Source: Bacteroidaceae bacterium (lineage in GTDB: Bacteria; Bacteroidota; Bacteroidia; Bacteroidales; Bacteroidaceae). Taken from it: a DNA stretch of 64,000 nt. Positions 27,292-36,900 of the stretch are shown in pieces (position 1 is the stretch's first letter; each line of letters starts with the position of its first letter). The notes under the pieces were generated by a model. The model did not search any database. It saw nothing but the letters and a program-made list of their open reading frames with translations, and was not told where the DNA came from. The DNA lies in contig JAGAYF010000050.1 in NCBI GenBank assembly GCA_017940605.1, forward strand, positions 104,584 to 168,583, written 5' to 3'. Both the position numbers and the translations under genes were made by a program.

Positions 27292-28449
27292 ATGAAGCGA
27301 ATGATTTTCTTTCTCATGGTCGCCGCGGCCATGAATGCCCCTGCGCAGGATGTGATTGTCAAGAAGGACGGCAGCACCATCCTGTCAAAAGTGACGAAGG
27401 TGGGGACTTCCGAGATTGAATACAAGAAATGGAGCAATCAGGACGGGCCGGCATACTCCATTGCCGTGAGCGACGTGATGACCATCAACTACCAGAACGG
27501 CGAAAAGGATACGTTCAACCAGTCGGCCGCCCCTGCGCCTGTCCCGTCCTCGACAGCCCAGGAGTCGGCCCAGCGCTACATAAAGAAACCCGCTGATGCC
27601 CGCAACGCTGAGATACTTTCCTTATATAATAAGGAGGTGACACCTAATGAGAAAAGCGTAAAAGACAAAAATACATACGGAAAAATAGTAATTTTAGGTA
27701 TAGCACCTACCTCTATTATGTCAAACGAAGATATTGAAATGACCTTTGTCAAGGAAATCTTTGTAAGTCCAGAGGAAGGCTCGCCCAAGTATCAGCGTTA
27801 CAATATAAACCTAAAGAATAAAACGGATAAAGTGATTTATATAGACAAAGGAAATTGCTTTAGGATATATGAAAATGGAGAAACTGAGTGCTACTTTGAT
27901 GCAACCAAGCAACTGACGGTAAATGATGGTCGAGGCGGCGGTGCTTCATTGGGACTGGGAAGCGTGGCCGGTACTTTGGGCATTGGAGGGGCTGTTGGGA
28001 AAATTGCCGGTGGTATAGGTGTTGGCGGCAACTCGAACCATTCGGTTTCTACCACATATACGCAACAGCGAGTCATTGCTATCCCCCCAGGAGGAAACAA
28101 GAATCTTTGCAACGAAGAATGGATACAGACAAACAAGGGGCACATTTTTGGTTATAGAGAGTATGAAAAAATAGATAGATGTGAATGGTTAAGTGCTATA
28201 TATGATGTGAGTTCACTTGAACATTGTTACAAGATGAAAAAGGGGCAAGTTGAGTATCTTAATGAAGATGAATCCCCTTGGAAAAGAGAATATTTTATCA
28301 CATATTCCACATCAGAAGACTTTAATACGTACTCAACGTTGAATGCAAAGCTCTTTGTTCATGAAGTTATAGGTGGAATGGATAAGCTTATTGCGAGAGA
28401 ACTAAGTAAAGAAACAATTATAGTAGGAACCACCAATGTATGGTGGTAA
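27292..28449 (+). CDS. Exported protein of unknown function with mosaic composition
   Basis: 385 residues. A signal peptide (MKRMIFFLMVAAAMNAPAQ) is followed by VIVKKDGSTILSKVTKVG and EYKKWSNQDGPAYSIAVSDV, a small N-terminal module common in exported Bacteroidetes proteins. After about residue 105 the coding DNA changes from GC-rich to AT-rich in the same frame. The second part has a glycine-rich hydrophobic stretch (about 218-250) that may span or insert in a membrane, then a polar C-terminal domain I do not recognise. The ATG at 27292 is chosen because it opens the signal peptide; the frame runs further upstream without a better start. Confidence 0.75.
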   Translation: MKRMIFFLMVAAAMNAPAQDVIVKKDGSTILSKVTKVGTSEIEYKKWSNQDGPAYSIAVSDVMTINYQNGEKDTFNQSAAPAPVPSSTAQESAQRYIKKPADARNAEILSLYNKEVTPNEKSVKDKNTYGKIVILGIAPTSIMSNEDIEMTFVKEIFVSPEEGSPKYQRYNINLKNKTDKVIYIDKGNCFRIYENGETECYFDATKQLTVNDGRGGGASLGLGSVAGTLGIGGAVGKIAGGIGVGGNSNHSVSTTYTQQRVIAIPPGGNKNLCNEEWIQTNKGHIFGYREYEKIDRCEWLSAIYDVSSLEHCYKMKKGQVEYLNEDESPWKREYFITYSTSEDFNTYSTLNAKLFVHEVIGGMDKLIARELSKETIIVGTTNVWW

Positions 28450-28470
28450 TAAACCAAGTCGAGCCATAAG

Positions 28471-28497
28471 CTTGTCTTACGGTAGCCGTAAGACAAG
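28471..28497. terminator. Hairpin downstream of the exported protein gene
   Basis: CTTGTCTTACGG pairs perfectly with CCGTAAGACAAG around a TAG loop. No T-run follows. It lies 22 bases past the stop, and may end or stabilise the transcript. Confidence 0.45.
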
Positions 28498-28561
28498 GCT
28501 ACGGGTCTCGTAAGTGCAGCTTACAGCTCGGGGCGGATGGGGCTGTGGCTGGAAAGATATG

Positions 28562-28600
28562 CACGGGGGAGCGTCACGCATGACGCTCCCCCGTGTTTGC
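28562..28600. terminator. Hairpin between convergent genes
   Basis: A 15-bp perfect stem (28562-28576 with 28581-28595) and a 4-nt loop CGCA, then TTTGC. It lies between the plus-strand gene ending at 28449 and the minus-strand sulfatase ending at 28621, so it may serve both. Confidence 0.6.
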
Positions 28601-28620
28601 ATGATCTGTGCAGGGCCGGC

Positions 28621-30873
28621 TTACTTCTTGATGTCGATGACGGCCTTGCTGATGCGTCCGGTGAAGAGGTAGGGTGACTGGTAGTCGTCGTTGACGGGCA
28701 CGCCCCACTGGCGGCCCACCTGGATGGCTACCTCAAAGTCCTTGATGGCAAACTTGTTCTCTATCTTGCCCTGGCCCACGGCCTCGTCGTTGATGTAGAG
28801 CGTGGCGCGGGCCTCGTCGCCCGGGTAGGTGATGGCGGCGGTCACGGTGCAGCGGCCGCGGGGTATGGCCTTGCTGCCCACGACTTTCTTTCCCTTCTTG
28901 GTGGCGAAGACGGGCACGCCGTCCTGCAGGTACAGGGCAAAGGTGTGCTGCGAAATGAGGATGCCCTGGGGGTGGGCGGGCGTGTCCTCTATGTGCACGG
29001 TCATGGTGAAGGGCTTGCCGTAGGTGCCGTCACAGTAGGGGTACTCGCCGTAGGAGCGCGTGCCGAGGAGTATCTCGTAATGGGTGCGCTTCAGCTTGTG
29101 GTACTTGCCTTTCTTCAGCGGATAGACGTTGTACTTCCATGCTTCCTTGTCCCACAGGTCGAGTAGTTCCTTCACCTTCTCGGGATATTTCTGGGCCAGG
29201 TCGTTCATTTCGTTGAAGTCCTCCCTGAGGTTGTACAGGTGAGGCACGGTGTCCTGCAGCACGCGGTGGTTCAGGTTGCCGTTGGGGAACTGCACCTTCC
29301 ACCCGTCCTTGTACAGGGCATACGAGCCGTCCAGTTCGTAGTACTGCAGTGTCTTGCGGTCGGCCACGTTGTCATTGGGCGACTCCACGGCATAGGCGAA
29401 GCTGATGCCCTCGATGGGGTTCTGCCTGTAGCCGTTGATGTGCTCAGGCACGGTGCTGCGGGTCAGCTCCACGGTGGTGGGCAGGATGTCAATGACGTGG
29501 GTGTACTGGGTGCGCACCGCTCCTTTTTCCCTGACGGCCTTGGGGTAGAAGAACACCAGGCCGTTGTGCGTGCCGCCCTCATAGTCGGCCCACGCCTTGT
29601 AGTAGCGGAACGGCGTGCTGCATGCCTCGGCCCAGCCGGCGGGATAGAAGGGCCACGTGGTCTCGTCGCCCAGGCGGTCGTAGTTCTTCAGGCCGTCGGC
29701 CACGGCGGCCCGCATCTGCTCGGGGGTGCGCGTGCCCTTCACACCCGTGATGCCGCCCGTGCCGGCCGCGCCGTTGTCGCCCAGGGCTATGACGATGAGC
29801 GTGTTGTCCAGCTGACCTATCTGCTCCACGAAGTCGACGATGCGCCCAATCTCGTAGTCGCACTCCGACACGAAAGCGGCGTAGACCTCCATCTGATGGG
29901 CATAGAACCGCTGCTCGTCGGGCGTGGCATCCTGCCACCGCTGCACGCCCTCGTTGCGCACGGGCAGCTTCGTGCCCTTGGGCACTACGCCCATCCTTAT
30001 CTCATTGTCGAGCACGCGGCGGGCATACTCGTCCCACCCCATGTCAAACTTGCCCTTGTATTTGTCTATCCAGCGCTTGCTGGCGTGGTGGGGCGCATGC
30101 GACGTGCCCGGGGCCAGGTACAGGAAGAAAGGCTGCTTGGGCGCGGCGCTCTTCTGGTCGGCAATGTAGTTGATGGCCTCGTCGGCCAGGCGCGACATGA
30201 CCACGCGGCCCAGCGAGTCGTCGGGCTCGCGGTGCGTGTCGCGGTACATGAAGGGATGCCACTGGTCCTGTGCCGCCGTGGCGGGGTTGTAGCCGTAGTA
30301 GTGGTCGAATCCGCGCCCCGTGGGCCAGCGGTTGAACGGGCCGGCGTTGGACGCGTCGTAGTAGGGCGTGATGTTGTACTTGCCCACGCAGAACGTGGCA
30401 TATCCGTTCTCCCTCAGTATCTCGGCCATCGTGCCGTTCTCCATGGGCACGTAGGTGTCATAGCCCGGCGCGCCGAACTTGTCGTTGTTGAAGCGGCCCA
30501 CGTGCGTAGAGTGGTGGTTGCGCCCCGTCAGCATGGCGGCGCGCGTGGGTGCGCTGATGGACGTGGTGTGGAAGTTGTTGAACCGCAACCCCTCCTGCGC
30601 CAGGCGGTCGAAGGTGGGCGTCTCAATCAGCCCGCCGAAGGTCGAGCACGCCCCGAAGCCCATGTCGTCGAGCAATACCCAAATCACGTTGGGCGCACCC
30701 TTCTGTGCCTTGGGGTTGCGCTGTGGGTAGGCCGTCTGCGTCTCGGCCACCGTCTTGCCAATCTTGCCCGTAAAGGGGGGCGTGGGGCTGTACTGCCCCC
30801 ATGCAGGCATGGCGGCCAGCAGCGTGCTGCCTGCCGCGAGCCCGCGGAAAAGGTTCTTCTTGTATTCTGTCAT
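28621..30873 (-). CDS. Serine-type sulfatase, paralogue 1
   Basis: 750 residues with a signal-like N-terminus (MTEYKKNLFRGLAAGSTLLAAMPAWGQ). The alkaline-phosphatase-fold metal site begins with LLDDMGFG (D69, D70). The formylglycine motif is SAPTRAAMLTG with S107 in the modified position, so it is a serine-type enzyme needing the radical SAM maturase anSME, which is not in this window. It also keeps GDNGA near 365 and NHHSTH after the active-site loop. The family hydrolyses sulfate esters, commonly from host or algal glycans. The ATG at 30873 was chosen over an upstream Met because it opens the signal. It lies 78 bases downstream of paralogue 2. Confidence 0.9.
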   Translation of the reverse strand: MTEYKKNLFRGLAAGSTLLAAMPAWGQYSPTPPFTGKIGKTVAETQTAYPQRNPKAQKGAPNVIWVLLDDMGFGACSTFGGLIETPTFDRLAQEGLRFNNFHTTSISAPTRAAMLTGRNHHSTHVGRFNNDKFGAPGYDTYVPMENGTMAEILRENGYATFCVGKYNITPYYDASNAGPFNRWPTGRGFDHYYGYNPATAAQDQWHPFMYRDTHREPDDSLGRVVMSRLADEAINYIADQKSAAPKQPFFLYLAPGTSHAPHHASKRWIDKYKGKFDMGWDEYARRVLDNEIRMGVVPKGTKLPVRNEGVQRWQDATPDEQRFYAHQMEVYAAFVSECDYEIGRIVDFVEQIGQLDNTLIVIALGDNGAAGTGGITGVKGTRTPEQMRAAVADGLKNYDRLGDETTWPFYPAGWAEACSTPFRYYKAWADYEGGTHNGLVFFYPKAVREKGAVRTQYTHVIDILPTTVELTRSTVPEHINGYRQNPIEGISFAYAVESPNDNVADRKTLQYYELDGSYALYKDGWKVQFPNGNLNHRVLQDTVPHLYNLREDFNEMNDLAQKYPEKVKELLDLWDKEAWKYNVYPLKKGKYHKLKRTHYEILLGTRSYGEYPYCDGTYGKPFTMTVHIEDTPAHPQGILISQHTFALYLQDGVPVFATKKGKKVVGSKAIPRGRCTVTAAITYPGDEARATLYINDEAVGQGKIENKFAIKDFEVAIQVGRQWGVPVNDDYQSPYLFTGRISKAVIDIKK

Positions 30874-30920
30874 CGTGTAAAAGTCTTTTTGTTCAGTTGA
30901 AAGCCGTGTGCACGGCACTG

Positions 30921-30928
30921 CAAAGATA
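30921..30928 (-). promoter_or_regulatory. Possible internal -7 box between the sulfatases
   Basis: TATCTTTG on the minus strand, 48 bases before the paralogue 1 ATG. No -33 match is seen, so it may be weak or unused. Confidence 0.35.
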
Positions 30929-30951
30929 CGCAATTGGCGTTATGCGGCATT

Positions 30952-33222
30952 CTACTGCGCAATGTCCACAGTGCCCTTGAATATCTTGCCCGTGAAGGTG
31001 AAGGGCGACTTGTAGTCCTTGTTGACGGGCACGCCCCACTGGCGGCCCACCTGAATGTGGTTGGACTTGCCCGGAAGGTTCATCTTCTGGGGCAGTTGGA
31101 TGCTGCCTGCGGGCTCATCGTCAATGAAAAGTTCTATGGTTGTCTGCTTTCCCTGGTGGGTCGCTTTCGCCTTCACAACCGACTTGCCCTGGGGCAGGAC
31201 GCGGTTGGCCACCAGCTTCTTTCCGCCCGACGTTGCGTAGACGGGCACGCCGTTGAGCACGTACAGGGCAAAATCCTTCTGGGACATGAGCACGCCGTTG
31301 CTCTGCGGGCCGCCCTCGGCAATGTGTACGGCGATGGTGTAGGGCTTGCCCTGGCTGCCGTCAAAGTAGGGGTACTCGCCGTAGTTGCGCGCCCCTACGT
31401 AGATGTCGTAGTGGGGACGCTGCGGGTTGGGATAGTTGGGATCTATCTTGTCCTTGCCGCTCTTCAGGGGGTACACGTTGTACTTCCAGGCTTCCTTGTC
31501 AAAGTCGGCCAGCAGTTCCTTCACTTTCTCGGGATACTTCTTGGCCAGGTCGCGGCTCTCGTTGAAGTCCTCCCTGAGGTTGTACAGATGGACTTCGGTA
31601 TCGGGGTAGGGCTTGCGCAGGTTGCTCACCTGACCGTTAGGGAACTGTACCTTCCACCCGTCCTTGTAAAGCGCGTAGGACGAATTCAGCTCGTAGTACT
31701 GGATGTGCTTGTGCTCGGCCACGTTGTTGTTGGGCGAAGTCACGGCCTTGGCAAAGCTCGTCCCCTCTACCTGCTCCTGCGGGTAGCCGTTGATGACGGC
31801 AGGGAACTTCGTGCCCGTCAGTTCCACCGTGGTGGGCAGCACGTCCGTGACGTGGGCATACTGGGTGCGCACACCGCCCTTTTCCTTGATGCCGTTGGGC
31901 CAGAACACGATGAGTCCGTCGTGCGTGCCGCCCTCATAGTCGGCCCACTTCTTGTAGTAGCGGAACGGCGTGTTGCATGCCTGCGCCCATCCCGTGGGAT
32001 AGAAGGGCTGGGTGGTCTCGTCGCCGTAGTGGTCCAGCTTCTTCAGTTCCTGGGCCACGAATTTCTTTTCCTGCTGCTCGTTGAGCTCGCGGCCGCCCGT
32101 GTGGCAACCCTCGCCCGACGCGCCGTTGTCGCCCATGGCCAAGATGATGAGCGTGTTGTCCAGCTGTCCTATGTCGCGAATGAAGTCCACGATGCGCCCT
32201 ATCTCGTAGTCGCACTGGCTCACGAAGCCCGCGAATACCTCCATCTGGCGTGCGTAGAGCCTGCGCTCGTCATCGCTCAGCGACTTCCATTCCTGCACGT
32301 CCTTGTTCACGATGGGCAGCTTCGTCCCCTTGGGCACGATGCCTTGGGCCAGCTGGTTCTTGAGCGTCTGCCGGGCATAGGCCTCCCAGCCCGCGTCAAA
32401 CTTGCCCTTGTACTTGTCTGTCCACTCCTGGCTGGTGTGGAACGGCGTGTGGGCCGTGCCCGGGGCAAAGTAGAGGAAGAAAGGCTGCCCGGGGGCGGCG
32501 CTCTGCTGGTCGGCTATGTAGTTGATGGCCTCGTTGGCCAGGCGCGTGATGCACAGTTGGCCCAGCGAGTCGTCGGGCTCGCGGTGCGTGTCGCGGTACA
32601 TCATGGGATGCCACTGGTCCTCAGCCCCCGATGCCGGGTTGAACCCATAGTAGTGGTCAAACCCGCGGTTGGTGGGCCAGCGGTTGAACGGACCGGCGTT
32701 CGACCCATTCTCATGCGGCGCGCCGTTGTACTTGCCCACGCACAGCGTGGCATATCCGTTTTCCCTCAGCACCTCGGCCACCGTGCCCTGCTCCATGGGG
32801 AAGTAGGTGTCATAACCTGGCGTGCCGTAGTGGTCGTCATTGAATCGTCCCGTGTGGGCCGAGTGGTGGTTGTGGCCTGTCAGCAGGCAGGCACGCGTGG
32901 CCGCGCTGATGGATGCCGTGTGAAAGTTGTTGAAGCGCAGGCCCTGCTGTGCCAGGTATTCAAAGGTGGGCGTCTCCACCAAGCCGCCGAAGGCCGAGCT
33001 CACGCCAAAGCCCGTGTCGTCCAGCAGAATCCACACCACGTTGGGCGCACCCTTGGGCGCCTTGGGGTTGCGTTGGGGGTAGGCCGTCTGTGTCTCGGCC
33101 ACCGTCTTGCCAATCTTGCCCGTAAAGGGGGGCGTGGGGCTGTACTGCCCCCATGCGGGCACAGTGGCCAGCAGTGCGCTGCCGGCGGCAAGCCCGCGGA
33201 AAAGGTACTTCTTGTTGTCCAT
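30952..33222 (-). CDS. Serine-type sulfatase, paralogue 2
   Basis: 756 residues, closely similar to paralogue 1 along its whole length. The first 60 residues are almost the same (shared QYSPTPPFTGKIGKTVAETQ block). The formylglycine motif is SAATRACLLTG with S106 in the modified position; the family allows Ala in place of Pro. Metal ligands LLDDTGFG (D68, D69) and GDNGASG are kept. Differences are concentrated in the loop after GDNGA and in the C-terminal domain, which could change substrate. It is first in a two-gene unit with its own promoter. Confidence 0.9.
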   Translation of the reverse strand: MDNKKYLFRGLAAGSALLATVPAWGQYSPTPPFTGKIGKTVAETQTAYPQRNPKAPKGAPNVVWILLDDTGFGVSSAFGGLVETPTFEYLAQQGLRFNNFHTASISAATRACLLTGHNHHSAHTGRFNDDHYGTPGYDTYFPMEQGTVAEVLRENGYATLCVGKYNGAPHENGSNAGPFNRWPTNRGFDHYYGFNPASGAEDQWHPMMYRDTHREPDDSLGQLCITRLANEAINYIADQQSAAPGQPFFLYFAPGTAHTPFHTSQEWTDKYKGKFDAGWEAYARQTLKNQLAQGIVPKGTKLPIVNKDVQEWKSLSDDERRLYARQMEVFAGFVSQCDYEIGRIVDFIRDIGQLDNTLIILAMGDNGASGEGCHTGGRELNEQQEKKFVAQELKKLDHYGDETTQPFYPTGWAQACNTPFRYYKKWADYEGGTHDGLIVFWPNGIKEKGGVRTQYAHVTDVLPTTVELTGTKFPAVINGYPQEQVEGTSFAKAVTSPNNNVAEHKHIQYYELNSSYALYKDGWKVQFPNGQVSNLRKPYPDTEVHLYNLREDFNESRDLAKKYPEKVKELLADFDKEAWKYNVYPLKSGKDKIDPNYPNPQRPHYDIYVGARNYGEYPYFDGSQGKPYTIAVHIAEGGPQSNGVLMSQKDFALYVLNGVPVYATSGGKKLVANRVLPQGKSVVKAKATHQGKQTTIELFIDDEPAGSIQLPQKMNLPGKSNHIQVGRQWGVPVNKDYKSPFTFTGKIFKGTVDIAQ

Positions 33223-33266
33223 GAATGTATCGTGTTTATATGTTTAGTATCAAGCCAAGTTCACTG

Positions 33267-33297
33267 CAAAGGTACACATTTTTGCCTATGCCGCAAG
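33267..33297 (-). promoter_or_regulatory. Promoter of the sulfatase pair
   Basis: On the minus strand TACCTTTG (33274-33267) has CTTG (33297-33294) 19 bp upstream. It lies 45 bases before the paralogue 2 ATG and uses the same words and spacing as the purL promoter. Confidence 0.6.
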
Positions 33298-33384
33298 TAC
33301 CCATCCTATGCCATTTTTGTAAACCACGGTGGTCAGCACGGTAGCAGCGTGCGTATGGGCGGCAGGAGATAGGCCCGCCCAGGG

Positions 33385-33753
33385 CTACCTTGCGAGCCAC
33401 AGGCCCAGTGCCGCGGCCGCCAGCCCCAGGAGGACGCTGCCCACGACGTAGGCTGCGAAAGCCCAGTGGTGGCCCGACTGCAACAGCAGGAGGCTCTCCT
33501 TGGAGAAAGTGGAGAACGTGGTAAACCCGCCGCAGACGCCCACGGTGAGGAACAGCACCCACTGGGCCGACAGGCCGGTGTGGCGGTCGGCCATGCCGCC
33601 TATGAGCCCAATGAGGAACGAGCCGGCCACATTGACGGCCAGCGTGCCCCATGGGAATCCGTGGCCCAGGGCTTTCATGCATTCCGACAGGACGTAGCGG
33701 GCGGTGCTCCCCACGAACCCTCCCAGGCCGACAAGCAGGATATCCTTGATCAT
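33385..33753 (-). CDS. crcB: Fluoride channel CrcB/Fluc
   Basis: 122 residues and four membrane segments. Family blocks: GGFVGSTARY at the N-terminus, GTLAVNVAGSFLIG near 36-49, and the pore-lining CGGFTTFSTFSKE near 74-86. Fluc channels export fluoride as antiparallel dimers. No fluoride riboswitch is recognisable upstream. It stands between the sulfatases and the large activase gene. Confidence 0.95.
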   Translation of the reverse strand: MIKDILLVGLGGFVGSTARYVLSECMKALGHGFPWGTLAVNVAGSFLIGLIGGMADRHTGLSAQWVLFLTVGVCGGFTTFSTFSKESLLLLQSGHHWAFAAYVVGSVLLGLAAAALGLWLAR

Positions 33754-33850
33754 GATGGTATATGTACGTGTGTTGATTCTGTGTGAAACGATGGAGGGCC
33801 ATTCCTGCGCCGCCCCCTCGGCCCTGCCCTTGCCCTGTGCCTGTCCGGCC

Positions 33851-33910
33851 CGCCAGGATGCGGCCCAAGAGGTGGGCCTGTGCGGCCTGAAAGATTCTGG
33901 CCGGGGCGTA
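33851..33910 (+). repeat. GGGGCGT-element, best copy A
   Basis: 60 bases that match 42660-42719 in 54 positions. Blocks: CGCCAGGATGCGGCCCA, GAGGTGGGCCT, TGCGGCCTGAAAGATT, CGGGGCGTA. AAGGCGCAAGAAACGG follows near 33927. It lies in the 244-base gap between crcB and the activase gene; no gene is seen there. Confidence 0.7.
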
Positions 33911-33997
33911 AAACCTCCTCATGAAAGGCGCAAGAAACGGGGCGGCCCTGCGAGGAAGCCCAAGCGTGGCCTGCGGCTTGCCGGCCGGGGGCGGTGG

Positions 33998-36900
33998 CTA
34001 GTGTCCTGCCTTCAGCAGCTCGTTGGCAAAGAGGAGCAGGCGGTTGGTTACGTTGACGTTGCTGACCCCGCTGTCAAAGTCCAGCGTCAGGAAGTTCATG
34101 TCGGGGTAGAGTTGGCGTATTCGCTTCTCTATGCCCTTGCTGATGATGTGGTTGGCTATGCACCCAAAGGGCTGCAGGCTGACCACGTGGCGGATGCCCT
34201 GGCGCGCCATGAGCGCTACCTCGCCCGGGAGCAGCCACCCCTCGCCAAACTGGGCATTGAGCGAGACAATGTCCCGTGCGCTGCGGGCCAGGTCGTATAC
34301 ATCCTCGAAGGGGTGGAAATAGCGGAAGTTGGCGGCGCAGATGCGGTTGTACTTCTGCATGCGCCGGCGCACCAGCCAGTGCAGTGCGCGCCTGACGGCG
34401 GCGGGTACGACGGTTGCCTCCACGCCGGTGCGGGCGTTGACGTCCAGGTTGACGAATGACTGCAGGAAGAACTGCGTGAGCATGGGGGGCTCTACCTCCA
34501 GGTGGTGGTCAATGAGCCACTGCGTGAGGTGTCGCTGGGCGTAGGGGTTGAATTTGAGGAATATCTCGCCCACGATGCCGACGCGCGGACACGCGCGGTC
34601 GGTGCAGATGTCGTTGAACTCCTTGGCGGCAATGGTCAGGTAGCTCTTGAGCTCGCGGCTTTGGTTGCGGCTGATGGATGACGTGACGATGTCCAGGAAC
34701 TTGTCGCGCAGGCGGGCCGCGCTCCCCTGTGTCTTCTCCCTGGGCACGGCGGCGTAGTACATCTTGGCTATGGCATCGCTGTACAGCAGGGCCGAGAGGG
34801 CTATGTTCACCAGCTTCTTCCACTCAAAGCGGAATCCAGGCTGCTCCGTGCCCAGGCCGCCGCTGAAACTCAGGCTGACCACGGGCACGTTGTCGTAGCC
34901 CGCGTCGACCAGAGCTTTCTTGATGAGCGATATGTAGTTGGTGGCGCGGCATTGGCCGCCGGTCTGCGTAATGGCCACGGCGGTGTCCTCGGGGCGGTAG
35001 GCGTGGCTGTCAAATGCCTTGATGATGTCGCCCACGATGAGCGTGGCAGGATAGCATATCTCGTTGTTGGCATAGCGAAGCCCCTTTTCGTCGCTCACGG
35101 GGTCGCTCATGGGCAGCACGTCCACGTCATACCCCGCCAGTTGCATGAACGAGGGAATGAGCGGCGTGATGAACTGGGTGAAGTAGGGGACGAGTATCTT
35201 CTTGCGCCTGAGGCGCTCTTCTTCCGTAAAGGCGGGGGTGGTGCGGAACTCCCTGGGGGGCGTTCCTGTCGTGCTTTTTTGGGCCAGTTGCATGCGCATG
35301 CTGTCAACGACGGAGCGCACCCTGAGTTTCAGTGAGCCTATGTTGCTCACATCGTCAATCTTCAGTTGCGTCAGTGCCTTTCCGTGCCGCTGCAGAAGCT
35401 GGTGAATCTCGTCCAGCATGAAGGAGTCAGGGCCGCAGCCAAAGGAGGTGAGTTCCATGAACTGCACGTTGGCATCCTGGCGCGCGGCCCACTGGGCGGC
35501 CTTGAGGATGTGCTCGGGGTAGGCCCATTGGCTGACGAAATGGACATCGTCGAGCGGAAGGCTCTCGCCCCGTACAATGTCTTCGGTCAGCACGTCTACG
35601 TCCATGGCACTGACCATGTCGGCTATCTTGTGCTGGACAAGGGGGTCGGCGTGGTAGGGGCGGCCTGCCAGGACGATGGTGAGCCGCCCGTTGCGGCGGT
35701 TCTCGGCGTAGGTGGCCTGGTTGAGGCGGTGCAGCGTTGTCTCAAATTCCTGTTGGGCCTGGAGGGCCTTGTCAAAGGCGTGCCTGGCCCGTACCGTGCC
35801 GATGCCCAGTTCATTCAGGTATTGGCGGCACTGCTTCCACAGGACCTTGACTTCCTTGAAGCTGATGGCTGGCGCGTCCAGGGGGATGCCGATCTGCATG
35901 GTGTTGCGTATGACGTCGCTGTATCCGCTCACGATGGGGCAGTTAAAGGAATTCTGCCCCATGTCCTGCGGTTCAAAAATAACGTAGGGCATGAAGATGC
36001 GGTCAACGCCCTTGTCCAGCAGGTTGAGGATGTGTCCGTGCACCAATTTGGCGGGGAAGCAGATATTGTCGCTCATGACATTGCGCACGCCGCGCTCGTA
36101 GAGGGCGTAGTTGGACGCGTCGCTCAGGATGGGGTGCAGGCCGGCTTCCTTCAGCAGGGAATGCCAGAACGGAAACTCTTCCCACATGCCCAGCACGCGG
36201 GGTATGCCGATGCGCAGGCCGCCTGCCGATGGGCTGTCTTCGGCGGCACGCTGCCACAGGAGGCGGTTCTTTTCTTCATACAGGTTGCGGCCCTTGCGTG
36301 CCTGGCTGCCGCGGTTGTTGAAGATGCGCTCACACTTGTTTCCGCTGAAATAGGTCGTTCCTCCCTCAAAGGTGTACCGGCTGACAAGGCACTGGTTTTC
36401 GCACCCCTTGCATTGCAGGGTGCTGATATCGTAGCGGGCGCTTTTCAGCAGGTGCTCCAACGGCCGTCCGCCGTTCTGTCGTGTATATTGATGGGCGTGG
36501 AGGGCCGCGCCATAGGCCCCCATGAGCTCGGGCCTGTCGCTGCGCAGCACTGTGCGGCCCGTCAGTTGTTCCAATGCGCGGCAAACGGCATCGTTCTTCA
36601 TTGTGCCGCCCTGTACTACGATGCTGCCACCCAACTCCTGGGTGTTCTTTATCTTCAATACCTTGTAAAGGCAATTATTAATGACGCTGTAGCTGAGTCC
36701 TGCCGCAATGTCGGCCACGGTGGCCCCTTCGCGCAGGACTTGCTTGACCTTGGAATTCATGAACACGGTGCAGCGTGTGCCCAGGTCGCTGGGCAGGGAG
36801 GCATGGCAGGCCGCGTGGGCAAACTGCTCTACGCTGTACCCCATGCTTTTGGCAAACGTCTCGATGAATGTGCCGCAGCCCGAGGAACACGCCTCGTTGA

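Noticed and set aside
30934-33372. An 812-codon open frame on the plus strand opposite sulfatase paralogue 2
   Set aside because: Same reason; a similar antisense frame (29239-30900) lies opposite the paralogous sulfatase, as expected when both copies share codon use.
33754-33850. Fluoride riboswitch upstream of crcB
   Set aside because: The conserved GGNGATGG-type pattern is not present on the minus strand in this interval.
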